64,000 nt of DNA from Carya illinoinensis (lineage: Eukaryota > Streptophyta > Magnoliopsida > Fagales > Juglandaceae): positions 49,942,653 through 50,006,652 of the forward strand of contig NC_056752.1 in NCBI RefSeq assembly GCF_018687715.1, written 5' to 3'. The first letter of the stretch is position 1. Each line of letters starts with the position of its first letter. The translations under genes and the position numbers were made by a program. Below the pieces are notes generated by a model. The model was not told where the DNA came from. It saw nothing but the letters and a program-made list of their open reading frames with translations, and did not search any database. This document shows positions 1 to 11,470 of the stretch, piece after piece.

Positions 1-592
1 CCTCTTCATATTTTTTCCTCTCCTAGAAGTTGTCACTTGATTGAAAGGATACAGCACATGAACATCCTATCCTGGAGTAATTTTCCCTTTAGATTGTCAA
101 TTGCGGTCTTTAGCTTTGTGGGTTTTGCTTTTGCTTTTTCCTTGCTTTGGTAGTAATACCCCTTAACCAGAGGAAAAACTTTAATGCACCATATTGGAAT
201 GTATTTTGGATGTGAATTTCTGTGTATTGTAAAGTTTTTAAGATTCGATTTGTCAGTTACAAGTGATGTCAACGTATTGGGCTGGCTGGCTCATTGTAAA
301 TGTCTACCAAGAAAGGTCTGGTCTATGTTTTCCATGCTCCCCCAATTCATCTTCCACCATCGTCTCTAAAAATTACAGGTAATCGTTCGTTGACAATTGC
401 TCACTTCACTGTTTCCATGGATAGCAGAACCTGGGAGTGCTTACAACAGTACTGACATCGCTAAGAGATTTTAGGGGAAAGAAACCCCGTCGAAAATCCC
501 AAGTTTTGTCCGCTTGGAGATGTCGTAGATTGTGCAATTAGCTCTTCCTCGTTCCCTTGGAGCTAGAAAGGAGCACCGCCCTGAGAAGTAAA
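1..592. other. Left-edge non-coding stretch
   Basis: No reading frame here resembles a known protein and the short ORFs lack coding character. It could be the 3' flank or UTR of a gene to the left of the window, but nothing in the sequence proves that. Confidence 0.4.
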
Positions 593-797
593 ATTAATTA
601 TTAAAAAATTAATTTTTTTTATATAGATTTTATATTTATTTACTTAGTTTAAAAAGACTGCGGTGCTTGCCTTCTATGATTGCAAATAAATAATAATATT
701 TACAATTATAAAATATGCAAGTATCGTATATATTTTTTTTAAAAGTGAGTAAATATGAGACTTGCATGAAAAATTAATATTTTTTTAATAGTAAATT
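593..797. mobile_element. AT-rich foldback MITE copy
   Basis: The left part (about 593-690) and the reverse complement of the right part (about 697-797) match each other. Shared blocks are TATTAAAAAATTAATTTTT, a TATTTA..ACTTA block and TGCTTGC near the centre, so the stretch can fold back on itself. The right half also matches 54318-54465, and the left half matches 22580-22640, so it belongs to a dispersed family. I saw no clear target-site duplication in the AT-rich flanks. It has no coding capacity. Confidence 0.5.
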
Positions 798-803
798 TTA
801 TTT

Positions 804-812
804 TTTTCAAAA
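804..812. repeat. MULE target-site duplication, left copy
   Basis: TTTTCAAAA at 804-812 is repeated exactly at 1923-1931, immediately outside the two TIRs. Confidence 0.75.
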
Positions 813-1922
813 GAGAAAAGCTACGGGCCGTCGGTTGTGAAGTGTATTTTTATAGCAGATCAATAATCACGTGCCACGTAGGCATTTTATGAAAATCACA
901 AATAGGCTCGCATATACCCAATTTCCTTTGTTGACTCTGAATCGACCACGAAGCTACCCAATCTCCTCTTTTATTCACTACATCCAAAGCCTTCCCCTTT
1001 CTCTCTTGACGACAACGACAATGACCCACATGTCTTAAGTTGTCTTGAGAGAGAGAGAGAGAGAGGAAGTTTGCAGATATAATTTTTATCTCTTGGCATA
1101 ATCCGTCTAAAACAAAAATAAAAATATTTGGGGGAGCAAAAAAGCAACTAACTTTTTTCAATCCAGCATCCTCTTTTCTCTATCTTTCTCATCACCTGTT
1201 TTTCCAACCTCCACATGTAATTCACATGCGAGTATTGTATACAGAGTCACCATCTTTTTTTGTGAATATTTTGTGGGTGCGGTTTGGTATATGCAATGGA
1301 TGCCGATGAAGATAAAGTGGGGTTGTGATAAGAAGAGTTCTGTTGTGGTTTGGTGCATAAACATCCTTATCTGGGTTCGGGTTTGTTTTTCTTCCTGGTG
1401 ACAGTATGGACTCGAGGCTCTACAAAGTTTGGAAGAAAAATAATGTGAGTTTCTCTATGTCAGTAATCAATTGGGTTCGCATTCATAAATTGTGTACCGG
1501 GTATTTTTCTCCCTTTCGAAGGGAAGTTCATGATTGTGATTTTTGAGAGGGAAATAATGTGATTTTCTCTACTCTACAAAGTTCATGATTGGGCATTCAA
1601 CATGATAAGCGCAAGAGGCTCGACGTTTTTCACTCCTAATCGTTGTCGTCGTCACCATCAAAGTCGACCGGAGCAGGAACTGTATTGGTCGTTGGCGTGA
1701 AACTAGCTGTAAGGTGTGGGATTGTTGGAGAGAAAAGGGGAGGCTTGGGATGTAGTGAATAACAGAGGAGATAGGGGTAGTATCGTGGTCGATTCGGAGT
1801 CCATAAAGGAGATTGGGTGTAAGTGGGTCTATTTGTAATTTTTATAAAGTGTGTACGTGGTATGCAATTATTGGCCTGCTGTAAAAATACATTTCATAGC
1901 CGACTGGCCCGTAGCTTTTATC
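813..1922. mobile_element. MULE-like DNA transposon, non-autonomous, long TIRs
   Basis: A 1,110-bp element is flanked by the identical 9-bp direct repeat TTTTCAAAA (804-812 and 1923-1931), the target-site length typical of Mutator-like elements. The ends form long terminal inverted repeats of roughly 190-200 bp: 813-1005 reads GAGAAAAGCTACGGGCC onward and the reverse complement of 1730-1922 reads GATAAAAGCTACGGGCC onward, with further matching blocks such as GAATCGACCACGA and TATTCACTACATCC. No transposase frame is visible, so it needs a helper. The interior (about 1010-1720) is unrelated to the TIRs and may hold captured host sequence. The short ORFs inside are TIR sequence, not genes. Confidence 0.8.
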
Positions 1923-2253
1923 TTTTCAAAATTATGAAAAATTCATAATTTAGAAAATTATGAAAACTTTGCATTTTAAAAAAATTATGGAAAAGGGAGC
2001 ACAACACCATTTGTACAATTCATAATGGGAAATGCTAAATGTATTTATGAAAAATTTATAAAAAATTTACTTCTTCATATATCAGTCATTGATACATTAA
2101 AAATTATAAAATTTAAATTTTAAAATAAAACTAATAAAATGAATCTTGTAAGTAAAAATATAAATAAAATTATAAATACATATAGCATTACTCATTTATA
2201 ATTATATCTAACATTATTCTTACAAAATCATCTATCATCTATAGTTAGCTCTA

Positions 2254-2733
2254 GAGCATCCTCACCAAGTCAATGAGGATGCTGGTCAAAATTTGAATTA
2301 TTTGTGTAAAAAATATCCATATTGGATTAGGTAAATCTAAAATATTTTACATTTATGCTACAGAAGTTAGCTAAATATGAAAGACTACATTCATTCATCA
2401 AATATTAAAATATTACTTTCTCATAATTATAATATAATTTAGTAATTTAATTATAATATAAAATATGATTTTTATATGATTTTGAGAATTAAATGATTTT
2501 TGAAAATATGATTTTTTTTAATATTAATTTAATTATAATATAATTATTAATAATATTAAGTTGGTAGAATTATAAATTTAAAAAAAATTAATTTAATAAT
2601 ATTTTATTATTATATAGAGAATGAATGGCTAATTTAATGTAGAAATTAAATTTAAATAGAATAAGTAAATATAAAAAAGTGTAATATTGACTAAATTTTG
2701 AAAATGAATTTAGTCAAGCAATTGAGGATGCCC
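2254..2733. mobile_element. Probable MITE with GAGCATCCTCA termini
   Basis: The left end GAGCATCCTCA (from 2254) is mirrored by TGAGGATGCCC ending at 2733, with further loose inverted similarity (CAAGTCA and TAGTCAAGC). The interior is very AT-rich and non-coding. I saw no convincing target-site duplication, so the boundaries are approximate. It lies about 250 bp upstream of the MED9 start codon and may overlap that promoter. Confidence 0.45.
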
Positions 2734-2920
2734 TGCAGAATTCGTGGGACAAAAACGACGACGTCGAGTATGTGGACCCCACTTCAGACGGCGCAACGAA
2801 TCCGACAGTGGAGTCGCGAGCCTTATAGCTCTTTTCATGCAGTCTTGCAACGACGTCGTGTCTTTCTATCTAGCTAGTCATCCTCTCACTTCCGCGTCGC
2901 CCGGCCGCATAGATAAGCAG

Positions 2921-2929
2921 AAACCCTAA
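2921..2929 (+). promoter_or_regulatory. telo-box (AAACCCTAA) upstream of MED9
   Basis: AAACCCTAA lies 60 bp before the MED9 start codon. Telo-boxes are common in 5' regions of plant genes for growth and core expression functions. The motif is seen directly; its function here is inferred. Confidence 0.45.
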
Positions 2930-2988
2930 ACATCCCAATTATTGTACGCCGGTGAGCTACGCAGAGAGTGCGAGCGTGAGAATCAGAG

Positions 2989-3153
2989 ATGGACCATTAC
3001 TCAGGAGGAAGCTGGACTATGATTCCGTCCGTGCCGACACACAGTAACACCTCTACACCCTCAAATCAAGACCATCTCTACCTCAGTCACCCACAACCAC
3101 AACAGCAGCAGCAGCAAGTTCAACTCCAACAATTTCAACAACAACGTATCCTC

Positions 3154-3185
<32 letters not shown>

Positions 3186-4376
3186 ACAACAGCACCATCA
3201 GCACCAATCACTGGCGTCTCACTTTCACCTCTTACATGTACCCAATGAAAACCCTAATATATACATGCATTTAGTTGCTGTTTTTTTTTTTTTATTTTTT
3301 TTTTCTTTTGTGATGTGGATTACAGATGGTGGAGAATTTAGCGGACGCGATCGAGCATGGAACTAGGGATCAGCAGACAGATGCACTGGTATGATTTATT
3401 TATTTTTTCTCAGTTTTTCCTTTCGCATAATTCCATGCCTCTTTTTGTTCAATTTTTGGGATTTTTTTTTTAACTAATTGCGTAATTGTTTTCAAAGGTC
3501 AGTGATTTGAACAACCACTTTGAGAAGTGCCAACATCTGCTGAATTCAATCTCGGGTTCAATTAGCACCAAGGCTATGGTAATTGCCAACTCCTAGTTTT
3601 ATTAAGGTTATCATTTTTTTTTTTATGTGAGTCATATATTATGAAAATCAGTCGTGGTTTTAGATAATTGATTATATTGGGTGCGTTGTATGTTATGCAC
3701 GTTTTAGGGTAGACAAATCCGTTGTTTGGACTGGAAATTTGGAATGAAGTAATGGATCCATTTTATATCGGGTTACAATGGTTTTTTTTTTAAAAAAAAA
3801 AAACTAAAGTAAAGTAGAACTTCTAGAAATAAAACACTGTACGCCAGTAAAAACCAGAGTCATAAACATTATTGGGTTACAATGTAATGGTCTTGTTCAT
3901 AATGATATGTTTCTAACCAGAGTCATAATCAAATAATGTAGAGTCCTTCAATTTTCGTAGGAATATTCAAGAATGGCCTTCTTTGATAATCATTTTCGCA
4001 CAATCAAAGATTCCCCTCAAGTTCATTATAACTTGTGCTTTCTGGAATGTTGAGAGTTTATTCATCTATAATAATGACTTTATCTTGCATGCATCTTTAG
4101 TTCCAGAGGTGCTTTGTTTAAATTGGGGAAGTTTCTGGGTATTGTTTGCAGACAGTTGAGGGTCAGAAACGGAAGCTAGAAGAAAGTGAGCAGTTGTTGA
4201 ATCGGCGAAGGTATTTGTCCCTTGTATTTGGAGTTTTTTTTTTTTTTTGCATTACTTGCTTTGCTTGTTTAACATGTGTTCTGTTTTTTTTTTTTTTTTG
4301 GAATAATTTCGTTACCAGGGATTTCATTGCAAAGTACAGAAGCTCTGTTGAAGAGCTTATCAAGTCTGAGCCATAA
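2989..4376 (+). CDS. MED9: Mediator of RNA polymerase II transcription subunit 9
   Basis: The protein is a component of the Mediator complex, which links transcription factors to RNA polymerase II in the nucleus; MED9 belongs to the middle module. I assemble five exons: 2989-3237, 3326-3388, 3498-3578, 4152-4210 and 4319-4376. All junctions are GT-AG and the phase closes to 169 residues and a TAA stop. The N-terminal 80 residues begin MDHYSGGSWTMIPSVP and carry a long glutamine tract of mixed CAA/CAG codons. The C-terminal half (MVENLADAIEHGTRDQQTD, then a helical VEGQKRKLEESEQLL block) matches the conserved plant MED9 domain. A telo-box lies in the leader. Introns contain long T runs near acceptors. 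Identity is well supported by recall of plant MED9; exact UTRs are not visible. Confidence 0.9.
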
Positions 4377-6418
4377 AATGGCCGTGCTTCCATTATGTGG
4401 TAACAAAGACATTACACTAGTTTAATGACCTCTTGTAAATTGCCAATTCTATTTGGTGGGATTACTTATTAAAAAGAAAAAAGTTGCCTGTTCTATTTGT
4501 TGGGATTGGAACTCTTTGTTAGGTCTGTAAGAAATGACAAAAGGTTGACAGATTGAGTGGAGCCTAGAGACTTCGGGCGTGTAAGAACAGTCTTATCTGT
4601 CTGGTCTCACCAAGGAGTGAATTGCTTTATGCTGGATGTTGTCGACCAACATTTTATAAGCCATTTTGTGGGCAGACTCCATCAATATCATTGAGAGACT
4701 TTGAAAGATTCTTGTGTAGAAAATACGGTTAGGGTTCCCTTTGCATTTAAAACATAATAAAATTTGTGTTTCCCTGGGATGGTTCTTGGATTTAGTTGTT
4801 TCTTATTTCAAATTCAGATATATTTCACTCACATAAATCTGGTCTTGGGATGTATATCATTTCTCTGCCCACCTTAGATCTTATGCATGTGTGATTGAAT
4901 GCAACTGATCGAAGTAACTCTTTGGCTTCTTGATTTCAGGTCTAGTTGCTGTCAGAACGTTCTGTACTACTCCCAAGTTCTAAATGAAAGCCAGAGGTCC
5001 TGGAATGTGGGTTTAGAGTAGTTTCCATGGTTCTTTATATACAATATTGTTAGTGTATCATACTTGAGACTAAATATTGAGCATGTATGGCATCTCCTAT
5101 GCATTGAAGTCATTCTTTGATCCAGTTTTAACGAGACCCACCGGTGCCCTCAATAGACTCCCTCCCCCTATTGCTTCGATTTATTCTGCCGAACGTGCTT
5201 TGCAAAAGTTGAAGAACTGTTGTTGCATCTGGCGAATTATGCATGATGCTAGCTGATTTAGAAGAAGAATTGCAGAGTTTTCTATTGGGATGAAAGCTCA
5301 TTCCTGAAGTGGCTGGAGGAATATTAGGAGCACTTTGTCACTGCTTCAGCATAATAGTTTTTACTGTTGGAAGAATGTTGTGACTCTATATGTTTAATTA
5401 TATTAGTACTTTGATTATAAATAAATAAAAATCACTATTTAGTAACAATCAATGTCCAATTGATATCCAAATAGGAGTCCTGAATTCGAAATCATTGATA
5501 TCTATTTTATCTCTCAATTTAAAATTAAAGTCATAAAATCCATCAAGTTGTTTGATTTTGATCCCACTGGTGGATTTTTTTATTTGATCTAGCATTTTGA
5601 TATTTGAAAAATATGAGACAAAAAATAAAGAGTATCACCAACAAATTTTTTTGATTTAGATCCCATTTCTGATTTTCTATTTAGTAGTGCTACTATGCTC
5701 TTCCAATTTGCCCACTTTGGTGTGCCTCCAGTGCAAATGTACTTTTCTTTTGTTTTTGTTTTTGTTTTTATTTTAAATTTTTTTAAACATGTTTAAATAA
5801 TTTTAAAAAATAAAAAATATATCAATACACTAATAGTCATTTCCTTAATCATTAAGAAAAAAAATCTAAAATAAAAATTAAATGCATGAGCCATTTAATT
5901 AAATAAGGAGTAAACTAGATTTAATCTATAATATTTTAATATTTTAGACTCAAAATATAGAGTATTAATGCCATACAAATTAGCTGCACGGAATGAATCA
6001 TTCAGTTAAAGGTTCTAGATTGCATTTCAGTTTTGACTCAGTAAACGTTATCTACGTTCATGAGATGATTGTATTTCCTTTCCTCCCAATGCAAACAAAA
6101 AACCCACATGTAACTTTGATTTTTAGTTATTTATTTTCTCAATTAATTGGTGGTCAAAATGAGAAGGCATACAATAACAGGGCGATGATGACATATGGCA
6201 TTAACATGACTTTTCCCTTCCAAATTAGGAAAAGTATGAGCAAATTACAACAAATCCAATATTGTTTTTAAATTTAAAGAAGTTGTATATATTTTCAGTT
6301 GACATTTTCAAGGTAAATTTCTAAATACACCTCTTTTAACACATTACTAACCCATCTTAGAAAAAGCTTAAATTCCCATGCATCACCAATTCATCATATA
6401 TAGCTCTTGAGTTGGTTA

Positions 6419-6421
<3 letters not shown>
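4377..6421. other. Spacer between MED9 and the LBD gene
   Basis: The first few hundred bases should be the MED9 3' UTR. 5390-5990 is AT-rich and looks like decayed MITE sequence. The ORF at 5993-6271 has no recognisable domain and sits in repeat-like DNA. I see no gene. Confidence 0.5.

Positions 6422-6468
<47 letters not shown>
6422..6468 (+). repeat. (CT)n microsatellite, LBD leader
   Basis: About 23 uninterrupted CT units lie roughly 220 bp upstream of the chosen LBD start codon. Pyrimidine tracts like this are common in plant 5' leaders and core promoters. Confidence 0.9.
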
Positions 6469-6471
<3 letters not shown>

Positions 6472-6689
6472 ATGATATATCTGTCTCCCTCTCCTCCCAT
6501 TTCTCTCCATCTCCCATTTTGGTTTCTTGGGATCGAGAAAATAAGGGAGAAAAAGCAACAGAGAAAACCAATCCCCATCAAGCAAAAAAAGCTGCACTTA
6601 CCATCCCCGCCGGAAACGCAGTTGATATCTCCACCCCTCCCAATACCAATTACAACAAAATAAACAACAACCCAACGTCCTACAAAAGC

Positions 6690-7484
6690 ATGAACATTAA
6701 TCCTCGACATGGTAACGGAACCACCCAAGCTTGTGCAGCATGTAAATACCAACGCAGGAAGTGCGCGCCCGACTGCATTCTCGCCCCTTATTTTCCTCAC
6801 GATCGCCAAAGACAATTCCTCAACGCCCATAAATTGTTCGGAGTTAGCAACATCACCAAGGTCATCAAGAACCTAGACCAACCCGACAAAGACGAGGCCA
6901 TGCGTACCATCATTTTCCAGTCCGATATGCGCGCCAATGATCCCGTCGGCGGCTGTTATAGAATGATCCGAGACTTGCAGCGTTTGATAGATTACAACAA
7001 GGCCGAGCTCGAGATTGTTCTTCACCAATTAGCCTTGTGTCGAGCTCAGGCTCATCATCAACAGCCTCACGTCCAAATGCCAGAAATGGCAGATCCAATA
7101 TTCAACTCCGAGAATCATGTAATTAATAGTGCTGCAGATCCTTTGGGTTCATACAATAATGGGGTGCAATGCCATTATCTAGGACCCCCCCATCAAGAAC
7201 AATACTTTGTTGTTAATAATGATAATTTGCAAGAAGATGTTAGTGCTTGGGCTGTGCAAGAATCTGCGTCTAATTTGTCATCTTTGCACGTTAAGAATGT
7301 CGACGTTGGCGATGAATGCGATGATATCAAGCCGATTTTTGAGAGACATGCATGTGAACGAAATGAGATCAAGCTCGGACATGATGAAGAAAAAGTTCAT
7401 GAAAGAAGGTTTGTTCCATCATTGCACTTATTCATATCGTCCAGGTTACGGCCTGGAATTGCAGTTAGGTTTTCGACGTCATGA
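6690..7484 (+). CDS. LOB-domain transcription factor, LBD22/LBD27 type
   Basis: A plant-specific DNA-binding regulator acting in the nucleus. The LOB domain starts near residue 12: the zinc-finger-like block CAACKYQRRKCAPDC has the exact C-x2-C-x6-C-x3-C spacing. It is followed by the GAS block (FPHDRQRQFLNAHKLFGVSN through DPVGGCYRMI) and a leucine-zipper-like helix (LQRLIDYNKAELEIVLHQL). I chose the ATG at 6690 because the protein then starts MNINPRHGNG just before the finger. An in-frame ATG at 6519 would add 57 low-complexity residues and falls in what looks like leader. No intron interrupts the frame, giving 264 residues. The C-terminus is doubtful: from about 7410 another frame encodes an EAR-like LELQLGF while this frame runs into TGA at 7482. 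LBD22 versus LBD27 is not resolved. Confidence 0.85.
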   Translation: MNINPRHGNGTTQACAACKYQRRKCAPDCILAPYFPHDRQRQFLNAHKLFGVSNITKVIKNLDQPDKDEAMRTIIFQSDMRANDPVGGCYRMIRDLQRLIDYNKAELEIVLHQLALCRAQAHHQQPHVQMPEMADPIFNSENHVINSAADPLGSYNNGVQCHYLGPPHQEQYFVVNNDNLQEDVSAWAVQESASNLSSLHVKNVDVGDECDDIKPIFERHACERNEIKLGHDEEKVHERRFVPSLHLFISSRLRPGIAVRFSTS

Positions 7485-7593
7485 TGAGAATGTCAATAAT
7501 TTTGCATGCATTTTTTCATCTTCTTTAGAATTGGCCTTGGGATCGAGTATATATATATATAGGACATCTTATGTTGGATGCATGACATGTTGA

Positions 7594-9260
7594 GTAGGGC
7601 AGGGGATCGATATGGTGTCAAAAATACATCTAGTTTATGGTACTATCAATTAAAAATTCTTATTTTAAAGTAAGATGAACAATATATGATAATTTATTGG
7701 TGAAAAATATAATGACGGATATTTATTTTCAGAAGCTACGGGAAAGACTACTATATAGATACATACACACACACACACATGTAAGTACTCTAGATCAATC
7801 AAATTGTTGGGTTTCTGTGGTAAGTCTAGGATCAAATTGTTGGTCCCTGAAGACCTTCGATCTACATTTTTGTCTCAAACGATGGATGCATGCAGGGGAG
7901 TTTCAGGGGATCAAATTAAATTTTTTAAATGTTTTAAAAATAGATGGAATTTGAACAGAGTTCAAATTTTGAAGTATTTTAGATGAGCCTATCTCATAAT
8001 TGCATGCTATACGATCATCTTCATCAAAATTTGCATTTCAGGGTTTTACAAAATTAATTAATTGCACGTTTTTAAAATGTGAACATGTATGTATCTCCAA
8101 GGATCAAAATATTACATGTTTACTTCTAGGATCCATTTATAAAAGATCAATAGTGTTCTACGAGAATGCTAAAGAAATTAAACACGTATTCCAAGTATAC
8201 ATGCCTGGACGTAATCCATTCATGCCTTTGGAACGGTACGTGTAGATCGGGAACAGTCAGTACTTGATCTTTCGCTTGGTAAAAGTCTCTTATAAAGATT
8301 TGAAATCTTATCATAGTATGTGCCATGAATATTGTTGCATGCCTTGATATGAAAAAGTTCGATTGATCTAGCCATAAATACACACACACACCACTCAAGC
8401 ATTCCAACAGAATTTTCAGCGTTTCAATTCCTTGTTTGTTCATAAAAACATCACAGAACCGTACGTCGGACATCCTCTGGTTCGTTGTCTTTTTTCCCAG
8501 CTAATCTTACTGAAATCCAACTGGAAATTTGCAGTTATGAAGCAATGTTGAGGATAGACAATTCGATATTAAAAGAAGAAGATGGTTCCATCCAACAAGC
8601 TCAGGACCACGATCTAAAAGGTGCAGCTACTTTGTTTACCCTCACAAATTGTAATAGTTGAAGTACATATACGCGGTATATCAAGTCATCATAGAGTAGC
8701 AAACATCGATGATCTTCGTGTATATCACTTTTTGTCAGTGGGATCAATGGATTTAGGGTTTTGTTGTCAGTAGATTTAGCAGAATGAGGAATGGTATTTA
8801 TACGGTATACCTTAATTAGCAATATATGTTCCCCGGCTACATATGTATCTTTTTTTTTCAACATAATTGATAGAGCTTTACCTTTGGTATGACAATTCTC
8901 TTGCAATGGTTCCTGATCTCCAGAATGTTTGACAAATCTTGCAATTAAACATGATAATTAGGGTTGTATGGGGAATGCAAGGTAAAAAAGAAAACAGGGA
9001 AAGCACCATGTTGCTGTACTTGTAATTTTTGCTCCTATAGGTTAGCTGTGAAGGAACTGTTCTTCTACGAAACATATCAAGGATTGTATTTAAGAAGACC
9101 TAAATTGTGCATGTTTTAAAATGGCATCCCTCATCTCTGAGCAAAGAAGAAGGTCCTTCCATGGAAAACCAAGTAAACTAGATCTATTTGTGACTGAAAT
9201 ATTCCTAGTAGCTAGGAACATTTGATGATGTTGTGACCAAAAGCAATAGCCAGCCTCCCA
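7594..9260. other. Spacer between the LBD and PPR genes
   Basis: It contains short CA and TA microsatellites (about 7764-7780 and 8382-8394) and scattered short ORFs with no domain I recognise. The right-hand few hundred bases should include the 3' UTR of the PPR gene on the other strand. Confidence 0.4.
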
Positions 9261-11390
9261 TTATGCTGCAAGCATTAGTTTCGTTTCCTCATCAACATTT
9301 TGTCCAAAGATGCTGTTATCAACTGTACTGCATTCAATTTCCATTTGAAGTGCCAATTCCTCAAGGATCTCATAAACTTTCTTCAACCCTGGTTGCACAG
9401 CTTTCCCTGCCGAGAACACGTGAACCTTTTTCTTTAACTCAATCCAACTCTGGCCTGGGATTTTCTTCAAGCCTTTTGTCTTTGCTGAGACCCTCACCCT
9501 TGCAGAATCCTCCCATCTGCCACTTGTGGCATAAATATTTGAGAGCAGCATGTAGCTCCCAGTTGTGTCCGAATTCAGATTAAAAATATAAGAGGCAGTC
9601 TCTTCTGCAACATCTGTATTTTTGTACATCCTACAAGAATTCAGAAGGGCGCCCCAAACACAATCATTGGGTTCCATTGGCATGCTTTTTACAATGTCAC
9701 TTGCTTCCTGCAAAAACCCTGCACGCCCAAGGAGGTCAACCATGCAAGAATAATGCTCCATCTGGGGTTCAATCCTAAACTCTTTAATCATTTGATTAAA
9801 CAGCCTACGACCCTCATCAACAAGCCCAGCATGACTACAAGCAGAAAGAAGCGCAATAAAGGTGACACTGTCTGGCTTCAATCCAGATTCAATCATCTGA
9901 TCAAAAGATTTTAAAGCACTTTCACCAAGTCCATGCATCCCATACCCTGCAATCATTGAGTTCCATGAGATCAAATCCCTACGATCAATTTTCTCGAACA
10001 CCAAATGAGCTTCCTTGAAACTTCCACACCTTGAATACATGTTGATCAAGCCATTTCCTACCAAGATGTTACTATCCATCAGAGCCCTAACCGCATGACC
10101 GTGTACTTCCCTACCAAGATTCAGTGCCGCTAACTCTGCACAAACTGATAAAACTCCAGAAACTGTCACACTGCTAGCCATAACTTTGGCAAGCTGCATT
10201 TGCCTAAAGAGTTCCAAAGACTCCTCCCCTCGTCCTTTGGAAGCAAATCCATTGATAACAGCGCTCCAACTTATGACATTAGGTCTGCCTGTAGAATCAT
10301 CATTTGCAGTCTCCAGCTGAGAAAATATTGCAAAAGCCTCATCACATAATCCAGATTCGGCATACGAGGTTATCAAAGCATTCCAACTCACTAGATTCTT
10401 CATTTCCATCTCCAAAAACAAATTCTGTGCATTCTTTACATCTCCAAATTTCCCATACATGCATATTAGGGCGTTCTTCACAAACAAGTAATCTTCAAAA
10501 CCACCTTTTATAACATAACCATGAAAGACCTTACCCCTGCCAACTGCAACCAAATCAGCACATACAGATAACACAACAGCTAGCGCTTCAGCGGTAGCCC
10601 CTGTTCCTCTCGTCCTCATTATACCAAACAACTTTATGGTTTCTTCTTTCCGTCCACATCGAGCGTGACTTGACAACAAGGACGTCCATGTCACAGGGTT
10701 TGGCTCCAACCCTTCCAACTCCATCTGCCAAAACATCTCAGAGGCACCATCACAGTTATAGTTAAAGGCATAGCCCGAAACCATAGTATTCCACGAAATA
10801 CGGCTTCTAATACCCATTCTATCAAACAAACGGCGGGCATCTTCCATTCGCCCAATCTTCCCATACATCCTTATCAATTCATTCACCGCGTGAAGATGAT
10901 TCTGGAAACCCATTTGTAAAACATGACTATGAACATTCTTGCACAAATTCAAACTGCCCATAGATGCGCATGCCCTTATAACCAAAGGCAACGTGAACCC
11001 ATCAGCCCAAACCCCAAGTTTTCGCATTTTATCGTAAAGTTTAAAACCGTCTTCATAATACCCATTCGAGACAGTAGCTCTAAGAATTGAATTCCACAAA
11101 AGTAAGTTGGAAAGACCCTCAATTGGGGTGGCATCAAATACTTTCCGGGCATCGGTAACAATCCCGAAACATGCATAAACCGTAACAAGCCGAGAGGCCA
11201 AGAACGCTGACAGATGCGTGCCAGAGACGACAATTTGGGCGTGAACTTGTTTGCAGAGGCGAACTGTGGAGCACTGTAGAAGAAGGTCGTTAAATGCATC
11301 AAGAAGCTCATCATTGGTGTTAAAGGCGAGGCGGGCTTTACGGAAACATGCAGAGATTGGTGAGAGACGTTGAGAGGAAGCATTAAGCAT
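9261..11390 (-). CDS. PLS-class pentatricopeptide repeat protein, E subgroup
   Basis: An intronless 709-residue protein, the usual structure for plant PPR genes. It is predicted to bind organellar RNA, typically for C-to-U editing in mitochondria or chloroplasts. Repeats in the P-L-S pattern run from about residue 70 to 590, with diagnostic segments such as NTMVSGYAFNYNCDGASEMF, SWSAVINGFASKGRGEESLE and SWNSMIAGYGMHGLGESALK. The C-terminal E/E+ motifs follow (WGALLNSCRMYKNTDVAEE, then GQSWIELKKKVHVFSAG). The protein ends without a DYW deaminase domain, so if it edits RNA it would need a DYW partner in trans. The N-terminus (MLNASSQRLSPISACFRKAR) is basic and hydroxylated, consistent with organelle import, but the compartment is not proven. 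It may correspond to Arabidopsis At1g17630, which I cannot confirm without alignment. Confidence 0.9.
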   Translation of the reverse strand: MLNASSQRLSPISACFRKARLAFNTNDELLDAFNDLLLQCSTVRLCKQVHAQIVVSGTHLSAFLASRLVTVYACFGIVTDARKVFDATPIEGLSNLLLWNSILRATVSNGYYEDGFKLYDKMRKLGVWADGFTLPLVIRACASMGSLNLCKNVHSHVLQMGFQNHLHAVNELIRMYGKIGRMEDARRLFDRMGIRSRISWNTMVSGYAFNYNCDGASEMFWQMELEGLEPNPVTWTSLLSSHARCGRKEETIKLFGIMRTRGTGATAEALAVVLSVCADLVAVGRGKVFHGYVIKGGFEDYLFVKNALICMYGKFGDVKNAQNLFLEMEMKNLVSWNALITSYAESGLCDEAFAIFSQLETANDDSTGRPNVISWSAVINGFASKGRGEESLELFRQMQLAKVMASSVTVSGVLSVCAELAALNLGREVHGHAVRALMDSNILVGNGLINMYSRCGSFKEAHLVFEKIDRRDLISWNSMIAGYGMHGLGESALKSFDQMIESGLKPDSVTFIALLSACSHAGLVDEGRRLFNQMIKEFRIEPQMEHYSCMVDLLGRAGFLQEASDIVKSMPMEPNDCVWGALLNSCRMYKNTDVAEETASYIFNLNSDTTGSYMLLSNIYATSGRWEDSARVRVSAKTKGLKKIPGQSWIELKKKVHVFSAGKAVQPGLKKVYEILEELALQMEIECSTVDNSIFGQNVDEETKLMLAA

Positions 11391-11470
11391 GAAGGTGAGG
11401 AGCCGTTGACATAAAAGAGTTTTGTGGCGGGTTGGTAAGCAAACCTAGCCAAGTCTAGCACTCCCTTCAA

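Noticed and set aside
850..1364. Minus-strand ORFs of 103 and 68 codons
   Set aside because: They lie in the MULE terminal repeat and interior and show no domain.
6357..6830. 157-codon minus-strand ORF opposite the LBD leader
   Set aside because: Contains the RE repeats encoded by the CT microsatellite and antisense LBD sequence.
10976..11470. 164-codon minus-strand ORF beginning upstream of the PPR start
   Set aside because: Overlaps the PPR gene in another frame and has no PPR or other motif.
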